Shown one piece after another: positions 47,111 through 58,889 of a DNA stretch of 64,000 bases (position 1 is the first letter of the stretch; every line of letters starts with the position of its first letter). The DNA comes from Enoplosus armatus (Eukaryota; Chordata; Actinopteri; Centrarchiformes; Enoplosidae), in NCBI RefSeq assembly GCF_043641665.1, contig NC_092183.1, positions 23,532,501 through 23,596,500 of the forward strand, given 5' to 3'. Below the pieces are notes generated by a model that was not told where the DNA came from, ran no database searches, and worked only from the letters and a program-made list of their open reading frames with translations. A program made the translations under genes and the position numbers.

Positions 47111-47135
47111 GTAGACCCTGGCCAGCGCGAACCAC

Positions 47136-47137
<2 letters not shown>

Positions 47138-47174
<37 letters not shown>
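47138..47174. repeat. (CA)n microsatellite upstream of isl1
   Basis: About 18 CA units bounding the candidate promoter. Confidence 0.95.
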
Positions 47175-47176
<2 letters not shown>

Positions 47177-47179
47177 GCA

Positions 47180-48225
47180 CACTTATTGCTGCATATCATT
47201 TGTTTTCCAGCTTTGCTTTGCTCTTTTCTGTTCTGTACATTTTTTTTCTCATTTTTTTAGTCTGCTGTTGGTGCTGAGTGGACTATTGTTTACACGGTAG
47301 ACTGAGTGTTTTCCATAAAGGAAGACACACACACTTCATCCATAAATATATGTATATATATATATATGTATATTTTTTTACTTTTAATCTTAACTAAACA
47401 CACAGTAGGCCATAGAGGAAAATTCCTGGACATGCGCTCTCGGACAGGAGATGGATTTAGGCTTTATTCTACTGGATCAGCAGCGCTTGACACATGACAT
47501 AAAACATATTGCAGCACATATTACAAAGTCTATAGTGCCGACATAGTTAAAGGGTGCCGGGTGCTGCTGTCAGATGATAACCTTGCCTCACCTCTGTGTT
47601 AACTTTTGCAGAAACTCAAGAAACTCTGGGGACGACGCGTTTGTTGAGAGAGATCACGTTGAAAAAGCAAACCTGAATCATAATGGGATCCTCATCCAGT
47701 CTTAAAACCTAACGAAAAAAAAACAAACAAATCCACCAAAAACGTGGAGATGCGTGGTTTTATGCAGGCAAGGGGATCGGTTGATCGGCTTGATCGGTGC
47801 GAGCCCCCAAATGAGAGCGCTGACAGGCCAGGACCCCTCGGGAGCCGGCTCTGACACACACCAACACGCCCTCTTGTGTTAGTAACCTACTCACGCCGTA
47901 AACACACCATCAGCGTCAGCAGCAGCAGCAGCAGCAGACAGACAGACAGACAGACAGACAGAGGACACCTCTAGCAGTCTTTTCGGTTATGCTGTTTAAA
48001 GGTGGGAAATGGAATATGTTTAGAGCCTCGTGAAAAAGAAAAAAAGAAAAAAAAAAAGGCCTTCTGCAACCATAACTCATTTTAAAACAGTCTCATTTTT
48101 GAGACAGCACACATTAGGATACATTCTGTGAAATACATTTAAGCATTAATAAGGCTATCAAAGGATTTGTATAAAATGGTGCACAAGACTTCTACGCTAT
48201 TTCCATGGTGCAGCCATAAAAACAT

Positions 48226-48266
<41 letters not shown>

Positions 48267-48940
48267 CATGTCTTTTATACATTTTAAATGTGTAAACAGT
48301 TTTTTTTTGTGGTGACGCAAAAAGCTCTACAATATATAATTATGTAAAACTTTAATTAATTAATTAATTAATTAATTAATTGATATTATTACCTGACTCT
48401 GGTTTTGTGTCAGTTCTGTCTGTGACGAACCGTGATGGTCTTCCTTGTTTGGCCGAAATCTCAGAGTAATCCACCAAACTAAGCATTTGGAATGAAAGTC
48501 GAGAGCTATTCTCATCATTCTGACTCTCATTATAAAACAATAAATGCCGGTCACCCATAAATGAGACCACCATGATTGGTCATTGGGGAATTTATGGGTG
48601 AGAGACCACTGAAGCCTCACTGAGTGGTGAATCAAGGCCCACCATTGAACACCACAGTAGACACTGGGACAATGAGACAATGCAAACGGCCCTAAGGCAT
48701 CTTCGGACAGCTTGCTTGTTGCTAATTGAGGCTTCACATTTTGACTTTTCACTTCCAGTTTTGATTTCCCAAAAATCATACCATCTAGAGCCAGACTAGA
48801 CTAGAGCCAGGTGATATATCAATAGAATATTGCTGTCCTCATGAGATGAACGAATTACTTATGTTCAATGGCGGACACAATTCGTGCCCGACAAACTTTG
48901 AGTGTCAGTGCTGGAAGCAGTGTGTCCCTTTATGTCATTA
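47180..48940. other. isl1 upstream non-coding region with microsatellites
   Basis: It contains (CAG)n then (ACAG)n at 47917-47962, (ATAG)n at 48226-48266 and (TTAA)n at 48352-48381. The minus-strand 135-codon frame at 48372-48779 has no recognised motif. Confidence 0.55.
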
Positions 48941-48944
48941 AGTC

Positions 48945-50075
48945 ACCGAGTTCTTTATTTGCCATAGGCACAACAATTACAGTGACGTTAAAATGTAGGA
49001 ATAAAATAGAATAGACAATAAAATTAAATACTGAGGTGGACTGGTGTACAGCAGTGATGAAATGAATCAACTGTCATGTAGACAGGTTGTGCAGTAATGT
49101 ACCTAATGTATATGCTTAATGAGAACCGGTTATGGACAGGTAGGAACAGAATATAAACATATACACTGTGATGGTTTGTGCTTGTAAACAGCAGTAAAAT
49201 GAATATATATGTAGACTGTGGTGTGTGTAGGTGTAAACAGGATAACATTAAATAAAGTAGTATACGGTAAAATGTACCAATGCGGTGCAAGTAAAGTGAC
49301 AGTAATGAGCTTGAGAGCTCAAGAGTTCAGCAGTCTTGTGGCCTGAGCCTGGTGGTACCGGTCCAGATGCCGTGGTACTGTCTGCCAGACGGCGGCAGGC
49401 AGAGCAGTTTGTTGCACAGCTGGGTGTAGAGATCCTCTATGGATGGCAGCTCCATCTGGGTGATGTCAATGATCAATGGTGCACCTGTGGAAGTTGCGGA
49501 GTATCCTGGAGTCCATGGTGAGCCTCCTCAAGAAGAGCCGTGGTCTTGCTGTTTTTCTGATGGTGTCAGTGTGGTGAGTCTCAGCTCAGGTCCTCTCTCC
49601 ATCATAGTCCCATTGATGGTGATGGGGGCATGTCCTTCTGTCTATCACTTCCTGTAGCCTAGTCCACAATCAGCTCTTCTGTTTTGTTGACATTGAGATG
49701 GAGGTTGCTGTCCTGGCACCAAAATCCAAAATGCCAGGGGTCTGACCTCCTCTCTGTAGGCCGTCTTGTCATCACCGGTGATCAGGCCGATGACGATTTA
49801 ATGATGGCGCTGAAGCTGTGGGTGGCCACGCAGTCATGTGTGAACAGGGGGTACAGAGAGGGCTGAGCACGCAGCCCGGAGGCGCGCCGGTGTTGAGAGT
49901 CAAGGCGGAGGATGTGGTGCTGTCCATCCGCACAGCCTGGGGTCTGCCCGTCAGGAAGTTCTGGATCCAATCACAGAGCCCCTTGGTCTCTGAGCCTGAG
50001 TCTCTCCAGAGTGGATACCTCGACTTCCTGTGTTCATCCAAATCACCTGAGATGGCACCATGCTCCATGCACGGA
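48945..50075 (-). mobile_element. Decayed LINE with reverse-transcriptase fragment
   Basis: The minus frame at 49772-50068 contains [20 protein letters not shown] and [12 protein letters not shown], the typical fish non-LTR reverse transcriptase block before the catalytic motif. Further along the minus strand, decayed sequence is consistent with the remaining coding region and a 3' UTR (TCTTTATTTGCCAT at 48950-48964 on plus). Frameshifts and deletions make it inactive. Confidence 0.75.
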
Positions 50076-50079
50076 CCAC

Positions 50080-50895
50080 CCCATTAACCCAGGGCTTCTA
50101 ATTGATTCTTATTGGAATGTCCTTATAGTAATCCTGAGTGTCATTTTCCATGTCCGTGCATGTGTCTATGTTGTGGTCCTGAGACACTGCAGTGAGTATG
50201 CAGTAAACCAGAGAGTAAGGGTGCCGAGGTCAGGGTGGTGTCCCATAACAATTCAGACTTCAATTGTGATCTTTTCCTAATCACACCATATTTGCGCAAG
50301 CATTTACCATCACAGAAGTCAGGGTCATTTTGACAAAGAAGACCATGTTTTGTCTCCCATCTCCTACAAAAAGTTAACCATGACAGTCTTTCCTAAATAA
50401 GTAGTATATTTGCCTAAATCTTAGGTTGTTTTTGTAGCGGCCATGTGGGAGGTTGTCTGTTATTTATACCTCTTTTTCAGTATCGTCCAACCTATCCAGT
50501 GCCAGAATATAATTTTGGCAATGACGCGGATCCATGGAACCTATGAAACTATTAGTCTGTAAGTATGTGCACAGAGTGGCTGAGTCCCACAGTCTGTCCC
50601 TTATTCATGGTCAATAATCTGCATGGAGAGCTCTCACAGACACACCGGTAATAGACTAGACAAGACCAGAATAGAAGAGAATAGAATTCAACAGAATTTC
50701 AGATATGTCACAGTTGTTATTACAGATTACAGAGAATCGAGTGAGTAGAATACGGTAGAGTAGGGTATTAGATAAGCACTGTCAAGGAAAAGAGGGAAAA
50801 TAAGGAAGGTGTATGTCTGGTCTCAGTGCCTGAATATGTTTCTGCCTTTTGAAGTCCTTATGAGATGAGGTGGGGAGAAATGTGCGACTGGGCGC
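50080..50895. other. Unannotated non-coding stretch
   Basis: An AATAGAA-rich stretch near 50660-50760. No exon was recognised. Confidence 0.5.
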
Positions 50896-50899
50896 TTTC

Positions 50900-51375
50900 T
50901 TGTCCCAAGAACTACTTTAAAGACTAAAGGTGAATGAACATTTTACTGTTAGGACCCCAAAGCTGTGCAATCACTTGACAGTTACACACAATCAAATGAT
51001 ATGTTTGGACGATAGTGTGTTTCAAACTTTGTGGCAACAGTTTGCGTTTGGCCCTTCCCTGTTTCAACATGACAATGTCCCCCATTCACTAAACCAGGTG
51101 GTTTTCCCAGAAATGGATTTCCTGATTTGGTGTGGAAGAACTACCTGACCTCAACCCCATTCAACACCTTTGGGACGAATTGGAATGCTGACCATGAGCC
51201 AGACCTTATTGTCCCCAACATCTGTGTTTGGACCTCACCGATGCTCTTGTCTCTAAACGGGAGCAAGTCCCTGCATAATGGAGACTTTTACAGCTGCACC
51301 TTAATGCCCATGGTTTGGAATCACATTCGTATATAGGTGGAATGTTGGGGTGTCCACATACTGTTGGTCATCTAG
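50900..51375 (+). mobile_element. Tc1/mariner transposase remnant
   Basis: The plus strand encodes LFQHDNVPHS (51060-51090) and, after a frame change, LPDLNPIQHLWDELE (51144-51188), the conserved blocks of Tc1 transposases around the second and third catalytic acids. It ends in GGTGTCCACATACTGTTGGTC, the usual inverted-repeat end. The frame is broken and the 5' part missing. Confidence 0.8.
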
Positions 51376-51837
51376 ATTATGTAACAGATTTCGTAAATGA
51401 TGAATGAAAAGTGCTGTACGGATTAAACCTATTCTCATTACTATTATTATCCTATTGACCCCCACACATACTGTATATTAGGGTATGGGACAAATATAGA
51501 AAATACCTATTTACATGCCTGTATTCCTGTAAGCTGTTCTGATTACAGTTTGGCATGTAGTGAAAGAGACTGTTAATTATGAAAGGTTGACTGTTGAAGA
51601 GGAAAATCATGCAAACCAATGGATCTGATAGCCTTGTAATTTGTCACCCAGTGAAACCTAATTTCCTTCATCAACAACACAAGTTCAAACGCAAAAACAT
51701 TCAAGGGAAACCTTGACAGAAACGTTTCCACCCAGCTCTCTGACTGCATTTCAAATAGAATTGTCACACTTTTGAAATTTATATAACATAAATAATTGGT
51801 AGTAACTTGTAACCTGTGTATATTTGGGGGTTTTATT

Positions 51838-51885
51838 GGTAAATGGTAAATGATCACACTTATATAGCGCTTTTCAACCTAAAAA
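51838..51885 (-). repeat. SINE/LINE tail fragment
   Basis: GGTAAATGGTAAATGATCAC and TTATATAGCGCTTTTCAACC are the reverse complement of the common AAAGCGCTATATAAAT tail. Confidence 0.5.
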
Positions 51886-51889
51886 AAAA

Positions 51890-52265
51890 CCTAAAACAGA
51901 TTGCCCCTGTAGTTTTATTTTTTCCAAACGTTACTCAGACAGGAGGGAATATTTGTCGGGCACCATTTTCTGCAGCGGTCACATTTGGTCCATTTGGTGA
52001 ATATTTCTGGCAGCAGGGCGGTGTACGTGGGATTTAGTCAAAATAGACTACAGTGTGTGTGTTTATGGTAATGAAGGAGCATGTCACCCAGATGCTTTTA
52101 ATAGCTTTTGGACAACAATGGAGCTACATGGCACAGAGGAAGAAGGTATATCAGGCCTTGGAGACACACGCAATACTTGTTGGTAGGATGCATTCCTTAT
52201 TGGTTTTGGTCTTTTCAGGAGATTTGCCGACAGTAAGAAACATGTCGAATATCACCAGACTTATC
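51890..52265 (+). repeat. Repeat family C, copy 2
   Basis: Matches 31795-32110 in order and orientation (CCTAAAACAGATT, GCAGCGG, GGCACAGAGGAAGAAGGTAT, ACACACGCAATACTTG). Confidence 0.75.
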
Positions 52266-52269
52266 GCTT

Positions 52270-53850
52270 AACGTTGGTGATCTTGGTTAAGGTTTAAAAA
52301 GCAAACATGAATTGCTGGTCTGTGAATGGGATACAAACTCCAACTCCAAGTCAGCTGTGCTTACCCATCCACTACCTTGACCTCCACGCTACACCATTGG
52401 CACTGAACGCTGGCATTGAACATAAATCGTCCACGGCAGAATAGTCCGATGTGAACATGAACTCCTAAACTCCTAGGGTCATCAAAAATTCCCACGCTCT
52501 CTGTTTAGCACTTGGGTTAATATGATTAATTGTAACTTTGTTTAGAAATACGCACTGCTAAATCACATTAGTTTGCAGCAATCAACAGACAGCACACATT
52601 CTTGTGTCTAAGTTCACCAAAGCTGAATTGTGTGTGAAGGCAAATCGACTTGACTGAATGGACCGCAGTGATTCCATTGAAATGAATTAACTGGTCCATA
52701 ATTTCTCCGTTATAAATGCAGGTCTGGCTGGGCACTTGGTGTGATGTATAAATGAACCACATAGAGACCATACAACTACACTCCCATATGTGGGAAGCAA
52801 TGGAGGGAAGTTTTCGGGTATATATAATTTATGTATATATGTACAAGTTGATTTTCATGCTGCACTGAAATAAGCAGCATCCAACTATTTGTTTTAAAGG
52901 AAGGAAAGCACGTCCAAAATGTATACATGACTATATCATGACATGGTCTTTTGAACGTGTTCAAACAAAGATATGTAGTCCTACTCTTCCACAAAAAAAA
53001 ATCCTTTTTGGGGGGTATTCAGTCAAATATCCATGATCATATTTTGCACATACAGACTTACGTGCCTTCTCCTGAAGAATTGTCTAATTCGGTCATATCT
53101 TCGGTCATAAAAAGCTGGCCTTGACCGGAGTGACCTCCCCCCCCATTCCGGTCCTCCTCGGCTTCTCTCAGAAACTCTGAATGATGTCTGTCAAGTCCTT
53201 CACTGTCATTTCAGGCCTGACTGGGACATTTCAGCAGACAGTCGCAGGCGTAGGCTGTGGATGTTGTCTGTCCAGTGGGAGCCGCCTCCCCTGGGTGCCC
53301 CCTTGTGCCCCACAGACCATATGGCCTGGCCTGGCCTCTCTAGATGGGTGAGCTGGTCCATGGACCACCTGAGGCAGCAGGAGCTCTCATAATCACTGGA
53401 GACAAGGGCCACTTGACACCAGGCTGACAGATGGTGCTCCAGCACTGCTGCTCTGGACTGCTGCTGCTGCTGCTGCTGCTGCGTGTGTGTGTGTGTGTGT
53501 GTTCAGATTGAGAGGCACAATAAGGGCGATGATGTGTCAGGGGTGGTTAAACATGATGGTGGCAGCCCGTCTTCCTTTGTCTCTAGGGCAGCCATAGCCC
53601 CGGGCCATGACTGCAGGCAAATTTCATCACATATAATGAGCAGAGCATAAACAACAGATAAGCACAATGGCATAGAGTGTAATGTCATATTTCCTTTCAC
53701 AAACTCAGAATTGGTCGTGAGTTTGCAGTTATTATTTAGATCAAAATCTGTTGGATGCAGAGTCAGTCTAATGTGGACTACTATAGGCTATATGTTTTGG
53801 TAGAAAGTAGTTAAAGTAATTAAAGCTTTTGACAGTGTTGAATTTTTTTT
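52270..53850. other. Unannotated non-coding stretch
   Basis: (CTG)8 followed by (GT)n lies at 53458-53502. No exon was recognised. Confidence 0.5.
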
Positions 53851-53859
53851 TTTTAAATG

Positions 53860-54530
53860 TCATTTTTCAAAGCAAAATAACACGTAATCTGCCAAACCTC
53901 CCTCTTGTCACTATAGGTCATGTACTGTTGCTGAAGTTGCCCAACAATGCTACCCACTGAGCCACAGTGTGTCAGACTTCTGTAAAGTTCTGTTAGTAAA
54001 GGACAGTCCTTGGCCAAGAGTGGTTCCCTGAAAAAGACCCACAGCTTCTCCTGTTCTTTTCTCATGAAAACTGACTCCTCGTGTGAAATCGGTGGAGTGC
54101 CCTTTCCCTTTACTGTGGAGATGGCACAGCGACTTAGTGGGGGATTCAGGCCAAGAACAACTCTTCGTTAAATACAGCGTTCGAGTTATAAATTGATCTA
54201 CGAGTAATGTGCGCCTGCACTTGGATGGACCAACCCAGTATGTTGCCAGTTGTGTTGCAGCAGTAATTTGAGCCTGGTTCAACTTTTTTGCCAGTGTTTT
54301 TGCGTATATTCTGATCGTGTTATCCAACAATTCAAAGATGTGCAGCTCGGATAAACTGGAGAGTCTAATTTGCCTCTGGCTGTAAAAGAGTTCACCTAGC
54401 CCCGCAAGAGACTTGTCCAGGGCGTTTTCCTGCCTTTCACCCCATGCAGGTCCCATAGGTTCCAGTTCCCCATGATCATGAACAGGAATAATGACATTAT
54501 GGAAAAGTACGGAGAAACTGCCTCTAAAGG
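53860..54530 (-). pseudogene. Unidentified frameshifted coding-like segment
   Basis: A minus-strand open frame runs from about 54530 to 53950. Near 54108, at AAAGGGAAAGGGC, protein-like sequence passes to another frame that stays open to 53853. The first frame reads, for example, ALDKSLAGLGELFYSQRQIR and NQAQITAATQLATYW; the second reads KEQEKLWVFFREPLLAKDCP and SIVGQLQQQYMTYSDKREVW. Both look like ordinary soluble, helical protein, and stay open much longer than most frames here. A pyrimidine tract plus TTTAG lies just before the start (about 54524), like a splice acceptor. Either a pseudogene copy or an exon with a sequence error. I do not recognise the family; it is not a reverse transcriptase or transposase I know. 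Confidence 0.4.
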
Positions 54531-54597
54531 TTATAGAAATGGCAGATAAATAAATCAACTGCACGACCACATACTGTATACAACCATACAATATGAT

Positions 54598-54800
54598 ACC
54601 TCGGACCCAACAGTTCCCATCATGAGCAAGCACTTTGGCGACAGCGGCGAGGAAAAACGTCCTTTTAAGAGGCAAAAACCAGACTCTAGGTGGGCGGCCA
54701 TCTATGACTAATAATAGCGAAAACAGCTTTAATAACAACAGAACTATGACTAATAATAATAATTGTGGCGATGAGAGTCAGGCATGTCAGTGCATCATGG
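54598..54800 (+). repeat. Teleost repeat family A, truncated copy 3
   Basis: GACCCAACAGTTCCCATCAT, GAGCAAGCACTTTGGCGACA and GCGATGAGAGTCAGGCATG match the copy at 185-640. It supplies the false N-terminal part of the long minus-strand frame next to it. Confidence 0.8.
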
Positions 54801-54804
54801 GAAG

Positions 54805-56030
54805 TCCCCCCTGCGGCCCCCCTGTTGTTTCAGTTTCTTGAGTATGAACGAAGACCAGTCCTCCATCAATGTTGAGTGAAAATGCCTCGATCGAGCGCGC
54901 CGCATGCTGGATCTAAAAGGATCGGGAGAGCAACTTCATGAACATCTGCGGTATTTCCATCACTCACACCAAAACGCCAGGTCTCGCTGCTTCCATACCA
55001 CACTTCACTGTAGAAAATAATACATCGTGACAAGTATTATTTATTTGCTCTACTGTCAAGAGGGGGCCGTGAGGAAATTATTCATAAACAAAGATAATTT
55101 TCTTCCTCGTGTCAGAAAGCCAGCTATTGTTAAAGTCTTGATGAGCACTTGGCTTCACCGCTGGGGCAATCACACATAACAGTGTGGCTGAGAGCGCCGA
55201 GAATAGACACTTAGTTCCGATCTCCGAAGCAGCGACTGTGAACCCAAACACGAGGGAAGGAGTGAGGGTTTAGTCTACCAACGTGTGACAGTGTGATGTG
55301 TGTATGTAAAGGATGGAACGAGAGGCCGGTGGCTGCTGGTGATTACAGTATTTATCTGGGTGGGGCCGTGGGTACTGACGCTGCCTGCTTACACACACAC
55401 ACACACACACACACGCAGTGTTTCGCCTTCTGGCTTGGAAAAAGCCGAGAAGCCAAAGCACTCACAAACACAATCTTTATTAAGTTTAACATTTTGTTGT
55501 CAGTGAGTCAGTTGCAGGGGCTGCCTTGGGACTGCATTATACTGAATAGTGCACTGAAAACCAGCTGAAATAACTCCTGACATTCCAAACTTCCCAAAGT
55601 CATAATTATTATTGGGTTGTTGAATGCTTATAAAGTGAGACTTCAAAATGCAGGAGCGTTTTCAGACTGCGCTGAGGCCCAGAATGTCCCAACAGCGTGG
55701 TTTTGATATGGAACCCTGACACTCTCCCCTATCCATTCCTCCGTAGTTGACATACGCCCTCTGATTTGACATTGCCACAAAACGGCCCAAATTTGATCCC
55801 AGCTCGCAGAGTTTGAAAACAGCATCAAAACAACATAGCCATCTCAAGGCTTGTCGTCTTATAAATATTGAATGTTGCGTTAAGTTTAATCCCAGCATGC
55901 GTGAACTGTATATACGATTATACCATAAAAGGCATCCACAAATAAATAAACAAAATGCATGGATTCCTCACCCTGTCTGTAATTGAAAGTGCTGGTATTT
56001 GGCGGCAGTAGACGATATTGACAATCCAGC
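54805..56030. other. Unannotated non-coding stretch
   Basis: (CA)n lies at 55391-55414. The minus frame at 55643-55898 looks mildly protein-like but has no recognised motif. Confidence 0.4.
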
Positions 56031-56080
56031 ATTCACAATTCTACCTAAAGTATTATCAGCACAATGTATTCAGTTTGGTT

Positions 56081-56110
56081 CGTCCAAAGTACTTTGTACT
56101 ACTTTGGACG
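56081..56110. repeat. Perfect 11-base hairpin
   Basis: CGTCCAAAGTA and TACTTTGGACG pair perfectly with an 8-base loop. Confidence 0.9.
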
Positions 56111-56169
56111 CTAAAATAATGCATCATATTTCAGTTGTGGATTTTATGTCTGAGTCTGTAAAGTCACCA

Positions 56170-56460
56170 GTTACATTCTGTCGGATAAATGTAGTATTGT
56201 TTTTCCCCCTGAAATGTAGTGGAAGTGGAGTAGAAGTACGAAGTTGCATGGAATGGAAATACTCAAGTATAGTGCAGGTCCCTCAAAGTTGTTTTCAAGT
56301 AACATACTTAAATAATAATCATACTTAGTTGATTTACACCACTTATGCTTAACAGATTGCTGGTTGCCATGGATGCAATGCTATACTTTACAATTTACTC
56401 CAGCGCTTAAGTACAATTGTGAAGTACTTAGCAAGTATTTGAATTATTATGCTACTTTAT
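56170..56460. repeat. Teleost AAGTAC-rich dispersed repeat
   Basis: CCCTGAAATGTAGTGGAAGT, ATGGAAATACTCAAGTA and later TTGTGAAGTACTTAGCAAG resemble a common teleost repeat with AAGTAC motifs in both directions. Confidence 0.45.
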
Positions 56461-56464
56461 CTTA

Positions 56465-58700
56465 CGGTATGTAACCTGTATATTTAATCAGGTAATCACA
56501 TTGAGACCATATCTTTTGAAAGGGAGACCCGAATACAGCAGAAAGAAAGAAAACAAAGCACATTAACACACGCAGAACAAAGCCAGACATAACGAAAGTA
56601 CGTACAGCATCGAAAGACGATCACTAAATAGATTCAAAGTGGGATGATCCTTTTTAATTCGTGCCTTTTAGAAGGTGCAAAGTAATGGAAGGCAGTCTTC
56701 CCAACTGTATACTGGAGGGGCAACTAGAGTCAAACTGTCCTGGATCCGCTCTGGTGAGTTTTAAACAGACGACGATGATCGACTGTACAATAATTTTCCT
56801 GTAAGGTTCCCTTCCCAGCTATGTCACGCAAATTCATTCTCCTCACTTTGTGGTTGTCTTTGTCACCTTCCTCGCTTAACTGATCTACCTGTTGCCTTCC
56901 ACCAACTCTGGCTATGTCAAGTGATGTAGAGGAGGGAGGTGGCAAAGATAGTGGTAAGTGGGCTAGGCAAGTCAGGAGAAAGAAAGATAGACTGGGTTAG
57001 TGTTACGGCACATGTAGCACTGATAAACTGATTCGTTTTTAGGTGTAGCCTGTCGGATAGAAACTAACAAAAATACTACAGGGATGAGGGGTCATCATGT
57101 CATCTTTATTTCCAAAGCATATTTACAGCTGAAACTAATAATATTTTTTGACTTTTCTGATTTGTCTTAACTCCTCTTTGTGTTCATGTTTCCACAATGT
57201 TTCCAAACTTTCTCCCCCGGATCAGAAAGGACATTCAATAATGCATCGCAGTGTGAGCAGCGACCTCAGCCTGTCGATTCTCAATGTTGTGTTTACATGT
57301 CTAGACGTCGCCTATATTGGGCAGATCCCTGCGAGTCAATATTTCATCGCTGCAGCGACAAAACACGTCATAAGCTTGGCAGGTCTGATAATTACTCACA
57401 GCGGCTAAACTGAAGTGAACACACCGCGATGTTTTCTTAGCGCAGGGGAGGCAGGGAAGAAGTAGGCTGTTTGGAGAGATGCTCACTTTTTAGTGTCCAA
57501 TGGGTGGCATCGTGTCATGAAATGGATTCATATCTGTTCTCATGCTCGTCAGATTAGAAGAGATTTACTCAGCCAGTAAATGGGGAGGATGAATGGATAT
57601 AGAGAGTGTGTTTGAGCAGGTTGGATGCTCTTGAGGGGGGTAGTGTGTGCGTGTGAGTGTGTGGGGGGGTGGGGGGTGGAGGGGGTAGTGTGTGTTTGTT
57701 CTCTGGTGCCACAGCCTCTCAAAGCCTCTCTCTGCTCAGATTGCCTGTCTGAGCCTCATGCATGGTGGTCAGACTGACTGTGACACAACAAGTCGGCCCA
57801 ACAAGAATTCAACCAATCCCCAGATTGTACGTATGAGCTTGCAATTTTTTTTTTTTTTTTTTTGTCAAATTACTAGAATTCTTCCAAATGTTACCATACT
57901 TCCACATTAAACACCATTACAACACTAAAAGTGGTTGCTTTTTTTTTATTTACCTGAACTGAAAGGGAACCAGGCGTTATTTCTGATGTATAACATTCAC
58001 TAGAGGCGGCATAGTGGCCACTAGGGATATTGCAACTTCCGCGAATGCCACATCAACATCACATTTTGATCCATTCAGTCCAATAACATTTGGAAAGTCT
58101 AGAAAAGCCGTATGATTCAATCATTTTACCTTGTTCATGCGCGGGGAGGCAACAGGAAGTCAGCCGCTCAGCAGGCGGAACTCTCAGTTAGCTTATTAGC
58201 TACAATGAACATTCAAATTTGCGCACAATGCCAGTGCATCGTACGACATTTGCGTGACATGAATGAAACAAATATGACAGTAACTTTCTTAGGAATTATT
58301 TTAATGAAAGCTTGCCTAACTTACCTTTAATGGAAGTCCTCAACCTGGAGTTAGACTTGCTGGTGCTGGTTCTGAAACAGTATACGATGAAATCATAAAA
58401 GTGACCTTTGCGGCCTGTGAAATAATAAATTAATAAAGCCAGCCTTTAACCTCTTATTGATATATTTAAAAACTTTATTTCATTGTCCACTTATTCATTT
58501 AGTTTACATGAAATACTGATCCATCTAGTATTTGACATACACCAGCTACTAACAGGCCAAAACATATACTAAGTCCCACTGGTTGCCGACACGAAAGAAT
58601 GGATGCAGACGTTATCTGAACCCAGGTGAGCCTGATAATGCAGACAGAAACTAAACCAAAGTTCTTCAGTCCTTGTGGACTATATTGAGAGTCAGCTTAC
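56465..58700. other. Unannotated non-coding stretch
   Basis: G-rich and GT-rich simple sequence at 57630-57700 and a T run at 57846-57863. No exon was recognised. Confidence 0.5.
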
Positions 58701-58714
58701 AGTGGAAAGGGTCC

Positions 58715-58885
58715 AGCGCAGTGGCTGTCAACTGGTGGGCTGCAGACCAAACGTGGAACGGGGGTTAATTTGTGAGTGGATCATGGGCGCGTCAGTCAAA
58801 TTGCATCATTTTCCATACAGTCTTTTGTTGTGTGGCAAATTTCTGGTACAGCGCTTTTATTTTGATGTACTGCTTCAAGAGTGAG
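58715..58885. mobile_element. Possible hAT-type end fragment
   Basis: CAGTGGCTGTCAACTGGTGG followed by GCTGCAGACCAAACGTGG resembles the CAGTGGTTCTCAACTGGTGG end common in vertebrate hAT elements. The other end was not found. Confidence 0.35.
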
Positions 58886-58889
58886 AGTA

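Noticed and set aside
53950..54738. A single intact 262-residue protein starting at 54738
   Set aside because: Its first about 48 residues come from repeat family A, and its last part is out of frame with the more protein-like reading; only the middle is retained as a pseudogene-like call.
57148..57486. Overlapping frames on both strands near 57.2-57.5 kb
   Set aside because: No motif, no splice support, no agreement between strands.
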